NCBI GenBank assembly: GCA_964555235.1
Contig: CAZKRU010000023.1
Span: 1-54,965 of the forward strand
DNA: 54,965 nucleotides
Direction: 5' to 3'
Source: CAZKRU01 sp964555235
GTDB lineage: Bacteria > Verrucomicrobiota > Verrucomicrobiia > Methylacidiphilales > CAMAQI01
Shown here: piece by piece, positions 15,552 through 21,907 of the stretch
Layout of the letters: every line of letters starts with the position of its first letter
How positions within the stretch are numbered: the stretch's first letter is position 1
Notes under the pieces: model-generated
The model's input: the letters and a program-made list of their open reading frames with translations, nothing else
Databases searched by the model: none
Told to the model about the DNA's origin: nothing
Made by a program: the position numbers and the translations under genes

Positions 15552-16598
15552 TCAAGATTCGCGTCTTGATTTGCCGGTGGCAGTGCTTCCAGGGATCCAA
15601 GTTCCACGAATGAGAATGGTTGTGGGATGTTTAGGGATTCCAAGCTCTTGATGTTGAATTTGACGGATGAGCTGGCTCGTGGCGGTTTTCCCGATTTCTT
15701 CTTCGTTCTGATCAATGCAGGAAATTTTCGGATGATTTCTCCATCGAACGAGTGTGGCGTAGCCGATTAGTCGAGCGGAAGTGGTGCCATCGGATTGAAG
15801 CCATTGAAGCGGCGTGGGATGAAGAGAAATAATGGCATCCGGACGATGGGTGTTGAACCAGTGAAGAAAATCTCCGGCTTCTAGGGTTCGGGGGAGATAC
15901 GGAGGGAGGCACTCCTCTGGAGCCCAGGATTGTTGGGCTGAGAAAAATCCACCGGACCAGAGTCGATTCATCCGTTCATTTCGAATCGGATCGAGGGCAA
16001 ATCCGATACGACGATAACCGCGTGCTCGAAGTGATTCGGCGGCTTGAATCATTCCATTAAAATAGTCGGGAGTGACGAGTGAAATCAGCGGGGAAGCAAG
16101 CGTGTAGCCGATTCCAATCGACGAAAACCGTGCCCATTCCATTTTCAATTGAACACGCGGATTCGGTTGGGGAGCGATAAGGAGGCCTCGAATTCCACGA
16201 GCTAGAAGGATGGATGATGCTCGTTTTGGATCGAGGCCCGGCTCCCGAAGCCAGAATTCTTCGAGTTTAAATCCGAGCTCCGTGGCACGCTGTTGGGCTC
16301 CAGAGAAGTAGCGAGTGGTGGAGAGATTTTTCCAATCGTCTCGAGTCGGGTGATTAGTGACCCAGGCGAGCGTTTCTTGAAATGTGGTCGGTTTTTTTGA
16401 TTTTCGGTAGGCGGCGAGTGCGCCGAGCATTGGATCGGGAGTGTATCCGAGTTTTCGGGCTGCTTTTAGAATCCGATTTCGGGTAGTCAAAGGAAGACGA
16501 GGATCGCCGGCCAAAGCGAGGCTGATGGTTGAAGGACTCAGTCCCAACCGTTGAGCGATTTCTTTTTGGGAGACGCGCGGTTTATTTTTTAAGCGCAA
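15552..16598 (-). CDS. LacI-family transcriptional regulator
   Basis: A 348-residue repressor-type regulator. The N-terminal helix-turn-helix is canonical (VSQKEIAQRLGLSPSTISLALAGDPRLPLTTRNRIL), followed by the hinge AARKLGYTPDPMLGALAAYR. A periplasmic-binding-like effector domain extends to the C terminus (GYRRIGFALDP, PDAIISLHP and a YATLVRW strand). Effectors are usually sugars, but no sugar-use gene is adjacent, so the regulon is unknown. The first 17 bases overlap the end of the upstream 167-residue gene, implying co-translation. The PDPMLGALAAYR hinge variant is one I associate with verrucomicrobial LacI paralogues (from memory, not checked). Confidence 0.93.
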   Translation of the reverse strand: MRLKNKPRVSQKEIAQRLGLSPSTISLALAGDPRLPLTTRNRILKAARKLGYTPDPMLGALAAYRKSKKPTTFQETLAWVTNHPTRDDWKNLSTTRYFSGAQQRATELGFKLEEFWLREPGLDPKRASSILLARGIRGLLIAPQPNPRVQLKMEWARFSSIGIGYTLASPLISLVTPDYFNGMIQAAESLRARGYRRIGFALDPIRNERMNRLWSGGFFSAQQSWAPEECLPPYLPRTLEAGDFLHWFNTHRPDAIISLHPTPLQWLQSDGTTSARLIGYATLVRWRNHPKISCIDQNEEEIGKTATSQLIRQIQHQELGIPKHPTTILIRGTWIPGSTATGKSRRES

Positions 16599-17085
16599 GG
16601 CGGGGATCGTTTTGAATCAACGATTCCAAGGAGGCCCAATGGATCCCGTCGATTTCGTTGAAGGCACGGAGATAAATGGCAACGGTGATTGCGTCGGAGG
16701 TTTTGAGGAGGGCATCGACAGCCGACTTTAATTTTTCCGGGGACGGTGCGGCGAGGTTGTCGGATTCAAAAAAACCTTTGGAATCGTGTTTAATTCCGAC
16801 GGAGTCGAGCCATGCGCAAAGTAACGGGGTTTGGGTATCGACGAGCCAAGAGCTGATTAAATTGAAGCTCAAATTTTCGATGGAAGGATGTGCGAGGAGT
16901 TGTTGGAAAAGGGCGTGACGCTCGACTTTTGGCATTTCCAAAACAATCGGGATCCGCTTATGGAGGTTCTGGGCCAAGATTTCAAGCGAGGCACGATAGA
17001 GTTTTTTTTGAGTCTCTTGAATCTTGCAGAGGATTTCGTGAGCTTTTTCCGCGGGGAGTTCGGACCAGATTGTATGCGTTGCCAT
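16582..17085 (-). CDS. Hypothetical protein, 167 residues, coupled to the LacI regulator
   Basis: I do not recognise this protein. It is soluble and mostly helical (PAEKAHEILCKIQETQKKLYRASLE), without a signal peptide or membrane segment, and ends NDPRLALKK. A middle section, HALFQQLLAHPSIENLSFNLISSWLV, suggests helical repeats. The gene overlaps the start of the LacI-family gene by 17 bases in another frame, so expression is likely linked. The 252-base gap upstream holds a short hairpin (AAGTGA-AAAGA-TCACTT, 17123-17139) and promoter regions for this gene and the divergent one at 17338. Any regulatory partnership with the LacI protein is inference from the overlap. Confidence 0.65.
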   Translation of the reverse strand: MATHTIWSELPAEKAHEILCKIQETQKKLYRASLEILAQNLHKRIPIVLEMPKVERHALFQQLLAHPSIENLSFNLISSWLVDTQTPLLCAWLDSVGIKHDSKGFFESDNLAAPSPEKLKSAVDALLKTSDAITVAIYLRAFNEIDGIHWASLESLIQNDPRLALKK

Positions 17086-17337
17086 AAGGGGGGGAATGGT
17101 GGGGAAACGGAACGGTAATGAAAAGTGAAAAGATCACTTTTTGATCTGGGGGGTGATTAGTTTTTTGCCAGAATGGGAACGTTTTCGATCTATCGTGTTC
17201 CAAAATCAATTTTTCTACAGAGACAAAGCAATAAGTGCGGGGAGTCATGTTACAATGAGATGTCGGCTTAGGTAATTTTACTATTCGGCACGCCTTATGC
17301 TTCTTTTGTTCTTGGAAAACAAACAAGGGAGGGAACG

Positions 17338-17562
17338 ATGACTGAAAGCACAAAAAAGATGACCTACGAGGAGTTCTGCGAGAAGTTTGAACTTCTTTCG
17401 GATGAGCGTCTTGAGCTCAAGCAAGACTTGAAGCTTTGGGCGGTCTGCGTCGAGTTCAAGGAGGATCCGTTACAGGTGCCATTGATGGTTGTTTATGCGT
17501 TGGGACAACGACTGCTTCAGCGACGTGGACAATGGGTATCGATGGAAGAGGTGGCAGCCTAA
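17338..17562 (+). CDS. Small hypothetical protein, 74 residues
   Basis: I do not recognise this protein. It is acidic and helical (MTYEEFCEKFELLSDERLELKQDLKLWAVC), with a second amphipathic helix near VPLMVVYALGQRLLQRRG. It has no signal peptide or membrane span and resembles a small soluble adaptor. A good Shine-Dalgarno run, GGGAGG, lies six bases before the ATG, one of the clearer ones in the window, which supports it as a true gene. It converges on birA with three bases between the stops. Function unknown. Confidence 0.65.
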   Translation: MTESTKKMTYEEFCEKFELLSDERLELKQDLKLWAVCVEFKEDPLQVPLMVVYALGQRLLQRRGQWVSMEEVAA

Positions 17563-17565
17563 GAA

Positions 17566-18528
17566 CTACGATTCGACGAGTCCGCTGGTAATCACTTCGG
17601 TGGTGCCACCTTCCGTTCGGAGAAGGAGCGAACCATTGTCTTGAATGCCGAGCGCGTGTCCCTGGCGTGGTCCGGTGGGAGTTTGCACGGTGATGTACTC
17701 TCCCAACGTGATGCAACGCTGGATCCACGCTTCACGGATGGTGTCGAAAGAGTCGGAGTAACGTGTTTCGATGGCATTCAGAAGTGCCAGAAGAATCTCG
17801 GCGCGACGCCAGGAGGTTTCGCTTTCGAGTCGGAGCGAAGTCGCCTTTGGTTGAAGCTCCGGAGAAAAATCATTCGTCGTCTGATTAATATTGAGTCCCA
17901 ATCCGACGACTGCAAAGTGGTCCTGTGCCGAGTCGAGCTGCACTTCGGTTAAAATTCCGCCAACTTTTTTTCGTTGAATCATGAGATCGTTTGGCCATTT
18001 GATTCGAACCGGAAGCGAAGTAACCCTTTCAAGGGCTTCGGTCGCCGCAAGGCTGATGAGAAGGGTGAGACGGGGAAATTCTTCCAAAGGCCATTTCGGC
18101 CGCAGCAAGAGCGAGAGATAAAGTCCGCACTGGGGTGAGGATTCCCAAGCGCGTCCCTGTCGTCCTCGTCCGGCAACTTGTCTCTCCGCGAGAACGACCA
18201 ACCCTTCGGGGGCTCTGACGCGACCTTCCCGAAGCACCACATCCATGGTCGAGCGAGTTTCGCGAAGAACGATCATTCGCCAAGGAAGTCGCCCATTCAA
18301 TCGCCCAATGATTTCATCCGCACAGAGGAGTTCCGGGGGAGTGCCCAAGCGGTAGCCGAGTGAGGCATGATGTTCAATTCGATAACCCGCTTTTTCCAGG
18401 CCGATCAGTTGTTCGTGGAGAACGGAAGAGGGAGGTGAGAGCGGGGCGGTTAATTGCGAGGCGGTGAGATAATCGTGCGGTGCCGCGAAAAGATTTCGCA
18501 GAATGGTGGCATCGAGGGATTGCGGCAT
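17566..18528 (-). CDS. birA: Biotin--[acetyl-CoA-carboxylase] ligase
   Basis: Activates biotin as biotinyl-AMP and attaches it to the biotin carrier protein of acetyl-CoA carboxylase. The 320-residue protein has an N-terminal winged-helix region (residues about 1-65, with YLTASQLTAPLSPPSSVLHEQL), then the ligase core: the STMD motif, the biotinyl-AMP loop GRGRQGRAWESSP, LYLSLLLRP, the KWPNDLM segment, KVGGILTE and VGLGLNIN. A short C-terminal SH3-like domain (GEYITVQTPTGPRQGHALGI) completes the Group II architecture. The DNA-binding domain means it may also repress biotin genes, though none lie nearby. It sits three bases upstream of a mannose-1-phosphate guanylyltransferase stop, in the same direction. 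Confidence 0.95.
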   Translation of the reverse strand: MPQSLDATILRNLFAAPHDYLTASQLTAPLSPPSSVLHEQLIGLEKAGYRIEHHASLGYRLGTPPELLCADEIIGRLNGRLPWRMIVLRETRSTMDVVLREGRVRAPEGLVVLAERQVAGRGRQGRAWESSPQCGLYLSLLLRPKWPLEEFPRLTLLISLAATEALERVTSLPVRIKWPNDLMIQRKKVGGILTEVQLDSAQDHFAVVGLGLNINQTTNDFSPELQPKATSLRLESETSWRRAEILLALLNAIETRYSDSFDTIREAWIQRCITLGEYITVQTPTGPRQGHALGIQDNGSLLLRTEGGTTEVITSGLVES

Positions 18529-18531
18529 CGG

Positions 18532-19599
18532 TTAATGAAGTTCGGGAGGAAGTTTTGGGAGGAGATTTTTGATCTGTTGGACTTGATCCCGATGACAGAT
18601 CAAAACGGCGTCAGGAGTTTCAACGACGACGAGATCTTGAACTCCATAAAGGGCTACGGTGCGGCTGGAGCTGTGAACAATCGTATTTTTGCTTTCGAGA
18701 GAAACGACGGAACCGTGAAAGGTATTGCCTTGAGGATCTTGACCGAGGTGCGGGGGCAAGGCGCTCCAGGAGCCGACATCATCCCAATCAAAGGTGGCTC
18801 GTGCGGCGATGACGCTTGTCGCTTTTTCCATGATTGCATAATCGACCGAAATCTTGGGAAGTTTTGGAAATTGTTCGGTGAGGAAAGCGCTGAAATCTCC
18901 TTGGGGAAAAGCTTGAATGAATTGGGCAAGTTCCGGAGCGAGACGCTGGCATTCTTCTTTGAAGAGCGAGGCGCGCCAAAAGAAAATTCCGGCATTCCAT
19001 CCAAAGCGACCAGAGTCAAAGTACTCCTGGGCTTTGGTCTGATCTGGCTTCTCGACAAAGCGTTGAAGTTTGACGAACGTGGTTCCTTCAGTGCCTGATT
19101 CGAGAGGGGCTCCGTATTCGAGATAACCAAATCCGGTGGCCGGATGGGTGGGAGGAATGGCAAAGGTGACAAAACTCTTCGAGTGGGCCGCGCAAGCGAT
19201 TACGTCCCGGGTCTCTTTTTGAAAGACGGCATGGTTTCGAATCAATGCGTCGGCCGGAAGAAGTCCAATGACGGCATCGGGATGATTCCGAAATCCAATC
19301 GCGGTGGCGAGTGCGGTTGCCGGAGCCGTGTCCCGTTTGGCAGGCTCTGCGATGATTTGTTGGGGTTGGAGATGCGGAAGAGTTCGGAGAATTTCATCCC
19401 GTTGAGCAATACTGGTGAGAATGAAAATATTTTCTATCGGGACAATTCCTTCGAGTCGAAGTAGAGTCTCTTCAAGAAGCGTTTTTTCGGAAAATAAACG
19501 AAGAAGATGTTTCGGAGTTTTTTGTCGGCTCAACGGCCAGAATCGTTCTCCGCTGCCACCTGCCATAATAAAAAGAAAGGTCGGAGGAGTTGCGGTCAT
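18532..19599 (-). CDS. manC: Mannose-1-phosphate guanylyltransferase
   Basis: Makes GDP-mannose from mannose 1-phosphate and GTP for surface glycans. The 355-residue protein starts MTATPPTFLFIMAGGSGERF, giving the nucleotide-binding loop AGGSGERFWPLSRQKTPKHLL. Further landmarks are IGLLPADALI, GYLEYG, FVEKPDQTKAQEYF, GRFGWNAGIFFW and VDYAIMEKATSV before DWDDVGSW. It is the single-domain form, lacking the C-terminal isomerase domain of bifunctional AlgA-type enzymes. The frame is open another 43 codons upstream, but the motif spacing and a repeat at 19681-19765 favour the ATG at 19599. It lies upstream of birA, an unrelated neighbour. Confidence 0.93.
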   Translation of the reverse strand: MTATPPTFLFIMAGGSGERFWPLSRQKTPKHLLRLFSEKTLLEETLLRLEGIVPIENIFILTSIAQRDEILRTLPHLQPQQIIAEPAKRDTAPATALATAIGFRNHPDAVIGLLPADALIRNHAVFQKETRDVIACAAHSKSFVTFAIPPTHPATGFGYLEYGAPLESGTEGTTFVKLQRFVEKPDQTKAQEYFDSGRFGWNAGIFFWRASLFKEECQRLAPELAQFIQAFPQGDFSAFLTEQFPKLPKISVDYAIMEKATSVIAARATFDWDDVGSWSALPPHLGQDPQGNTFHGSVVSLESKNTIVHSSSRTVALYGVQDLVVVETPDAVLICHRDQVQQIKNLLPKLPPELH

Positions 19600-19680
19600 G
19601 AATGAGTTCTTTAATACGGGGATCTCTTCGAGAGGAAAAGAAAAAAGACCGCGCGAATGAGTAAGGTGATAGGTCTGGTA

Positions 19681-19765
19681 TTGGTAGGGCGGGTTCGATG
19701 AACCCGCCGGGCTTTGGGGTAAGATCATCTAAGAAGCGGCGCCCTCATCGTGGTCGCCCTACCAA
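19681..19765. repeat. TGGTAGGG-family REPIN-like element, copy 5
   Basis: Ends TTGGTAGGGCG (19681) and CGCCCTACCAA (19755-19765) are inverted repeats. An inner hairpin CGGGTTC-GAT-GAACCCG parallels the copy at 6291-6374, with compensating base changes in the stem (GGGGTC/GACCCC there, GGGTTC/GAACCC here). Confidence 0.85.
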
Positions 19766-19791
19766 AATCCATCTCAATAGGCGCAGGAGTG

Positions 19792-20529
19792 TTATTCTTG
19801 GAGTGATGCTGACGGAATTTCAGTCTCCAAGAAATCCAAAGCAGCTTGAGCGGCAGCGGTCTCTGCAGTTTTTTTGCTGGAGCCGGTTCCTCTTCCTAAT
19901 TCTTTTTCCTGCCAGAGGCAGACAACGACGTAGTTTCGGGCATGAGGGGGGCCCTCTTCGGAGAGACATTGGTAGATGGGAGGATCATCGCCGCGGGCTT
20001 GTAGTTTTTCTTGGAGGTCGCCCTTGGGATTGTCTGAGAGGGGGGTCTGTTTTTGCGGGGAGAGATGGGGGTCCATGAGGCGATAGATGACGTCGCGCGC
20101 TTCAGTCCATCCTCCATCCCGATAGATGGCGCCGAGGATGGCTTCGATGGCATCGGCGAGATTGGAAGAACGCGTACGACCTCCATTTTTTTCTTCGCCT
20201 TTTCCCATTTGAAGCAAGGGACCGAGCTGGAGGGTTTCCGCGATGGTTTGAAGCCGGGTGCGATTGACAAGTTTGGCGCGAAAGCGGGTCAAGTCCCCTT
20301 CGGATTGTTCCGGGAAAAGGAGATAAAGCCGTTCGGTGACAGCAAGCTGAAGGACGGCGTCTCCGAGGTATTCGAGGCGCTGATTGTCCGGATGCTTTTG
20401 GCGGTGTTCGTGACCAAACGAAGGATGAGTCAGGGCCTGTTCCAAAAGCTCGGGATGTTGAAACCGGTAGCCCAGTTGAGTCTGGAGGGTTTCGAGTGAG
20501 GCGGGGAAAACAGGTTTGCGAAGGGGCAC
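19792..20529 (-). CDS. rnc: Ribonuclease III
   Basis: Double-strand-specific endoribonuclease for rRNA and mRNA processing. The 245-residue protein carries the signature NQRLEYLGDAVL with E53 and D57, and the second metal-binding pair in NLADAIEAILGAIY (D126, E129). A C-terminal double-stranded-RNA-binding domain follows, with GDLQEKLQARGDDPPIYQ and GSSKKTAETAAAQAALDFL. Length is typical. The start is GTG at 20529, one base after the stop of the upstream outer-membrane protein gene, so they are probably co-transcribed although functionally unrelated. Confidence 0.96.
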   Translation of the reverse strand: MPLRKPVFPASLETLQTQLGYRFQHPELLEQALTHPSFGHEHRQKHPDNQRLEYLGDAVLQLAVTERLYLLFPEQSEGDLTRFRAKLVNRTRLQTIAETLQLGPLLQMGKGEEKNGGRTRSSNLADAIEAILGAIYRDGGWTEARDVIYRLMDPHLSPQKQTPLSDNPKGDLQEKLQARGDDPPIYQCLSEEGPPHARNYVVVCLWQEKELGRGTGSSKKTAETAAAQAALDFLETEIPSASLQE

Positions 20530-20530
20530 G

Positions 20531-21772
20531 TTAAAAATAAGTTCGGACGCCGAGTGTAAAAAGGTGAAAGGCTAAATAGTCCATATTGACCTGAGCCCCG
20601 TTGAGATGGAAGCTGGGGTTGTGGAGATGGAGATACTTGTATTCCGCAAAGAGTGACCACTGTTTGGAGAGAACGTATTCCACTCCGAGCAATCCTTGCA
20701 GGGCCAAAACCACATCTCCATCGTCACCAAGGTCTGTGGGGCTGGTAATGGAGGTCGCAGCAAGTCGTGCGTTTTCAGCCCCAATATAGGCGAATCCTCC
20801 GCCCAATCCGATGTAGGGATAAAAGGGAGGCGCTTGGAATTTCAAGGTCCCATTCCCCAGGATTGCAATGACATCGAGATCGGCGCGAACGGTTCCACTC
20901 ACTCCGGTGCCAGAGACATTGCTTCGGAGGCTGGTGCCTGTATAAAGAAACTCTCCCTCAGCGCTCGGGATGAATGGAAGCGCTTCCCCTTCGTTATTTT
21001 TAAGGCCCCATCCGTAGGCATACTTCGCTCCGATGGTGATGCCTAGATTGGAGTGGGTATCCGCCGCATTCGATCCAGAAAATCCAGTGGCTGTACTCGC
21101 ATTAATTTCCGCCGTGCCATCGCCGTTTTGTAAGGGAGTTCCCCCAAGATAAACGCTGACGCTCTGTCCAATCGCCTGCCGCCGAGGTTGGGCGCGCCGA
21201 ATAAACTGGGGATTGGATTCGTCCGAGGTGCCGGCGGTTTCTCCGCTCGAAACAACTTCCTTGGAGTCGGTTTGCGTTGGGGCACTTGGAGCGGTGGCGG
21301 TCTTGAGAGCGGGAGCAGGAGGAGGAAGTGAGGGGGCAGAAGGGGCCGCAGGAGATTCCAAGGAGATCGACTGCAAGGTCGGGGTCGGCTCTGAGAGAAT
21401 GGTGTTCGCATCATAAACCCGAGAGTCGGTGAGAGCCAGGGATCCGTTCGATCCGGAGATCGGAGTCCCGACGAGGGTGATAACCGTTCCCGGGCGTTGG
21501 GAGTAAAACTCGCCCCGATAGCGGGCGTCATAGGCGCAGGTCATGATTTGAAAAGAGTGAGGATCTTGAATCGTGCAATAGGTCATACCGACAGCAGTCA
21601 AAATTCCCCGGAGGACGGCTTTCCCGTGTGACTGGGTTAAGGCGGCTTTTTGAGTGGCGTTCAGCTTTAAAAAATCACTCACTTCGTAAGCGGCAGGCTC
21701 AATCGAGGAGGAGTCCGCACGGGAGAAAGCCAGTGATGCAAGCAATGTAATAAGAAGCAGACGAATGTGCAT
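20531..21772 (-). CDS. Outer-membrane beta-barrel protein with N-terminal soluble domain
   Basis: A 413-residue exported protein of unknown function. Signal peptide: MHIRLLLITLLASLAFSRAD. Residues about 25-135 form a compact domain with beta-strands and two cysteines (MTYCTIQDPHSFQIMTC) that reads like an OB-fold. A Pro/Ala/Ser-rich linker follows (PSLPPPAPALKTATAPSAP). The second half has alternating hydrophobic strands, Gly-rich turns (YPYIGLGGGFAYIGAE) and the ending YLAFHLFTLGVRTYF, with a C-terminal Phe as in OmpA/porin-type barrels. It lies upstream of rnc in the same direction and divergent from secA. A strand-by-strand barrel prediction would decide the fold. Confidence 0.82.
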   Translation of the reverse strand: MHIRLLLITLLASLAFSRADSSSIEPAAYEVSDFLKLNATQKAALTQSHGKAVLRGILTAVGMTYCTIQDPHSFQIMTCAYDARYRGEFYSQRPGTVITLVGTPISGSNGSLALTDSRVYDANTILSEPTPTLQSISLESPAAPSAPSLPPPAPALKTATAPSAPTQTDSKEVVSSGETAGTSDESNPQFIRRAQPRRQAIGQSVSVYLGGTPLQNGDGTAEINASTATGFSGSNAADTHSNLGITIGAKYAYGWGLKNNEGEALPFIPSAEGEFLYTGTSLRSNVSGTGVSGTVRADLDVIAILGNGTLKFQAPPFYPYIGLGGGFAYIGAENARLAATSITSPTDLGDDGDVVLALQGLLGVEYVLSKQWSLFAEYKYLHLHNPSFHLNGAQVNMDYLAFHLFTLGVRTYF

Positions 21773-21907
21773 AATGAATGTTTCGGCTTATCCTGCAAAA
21801 TCCCCAGCAAAAAGCGACTGAAAAACTCGAGGAAAGAAGATTTCTTCAGAACGGGTGGCAAAAAAATGGGAGACAAACCCCGGTTCCCCGGCTATAGTCC
21901 GCCCCTT

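Noticed and set aside
17123..17145. AAGTGA-AAAGA-TCACTT hairpin with TTT as a terminator
   Set aside because: It lies between two divergent starts, where no transcript should end; short stem and weak T-run. More likely a regulatory or chance palindrome.
18454..19098. 214-codon open frame opposite birA and manC
   Set aside because: Lies across two real genes on the other strand; no family resemblance.
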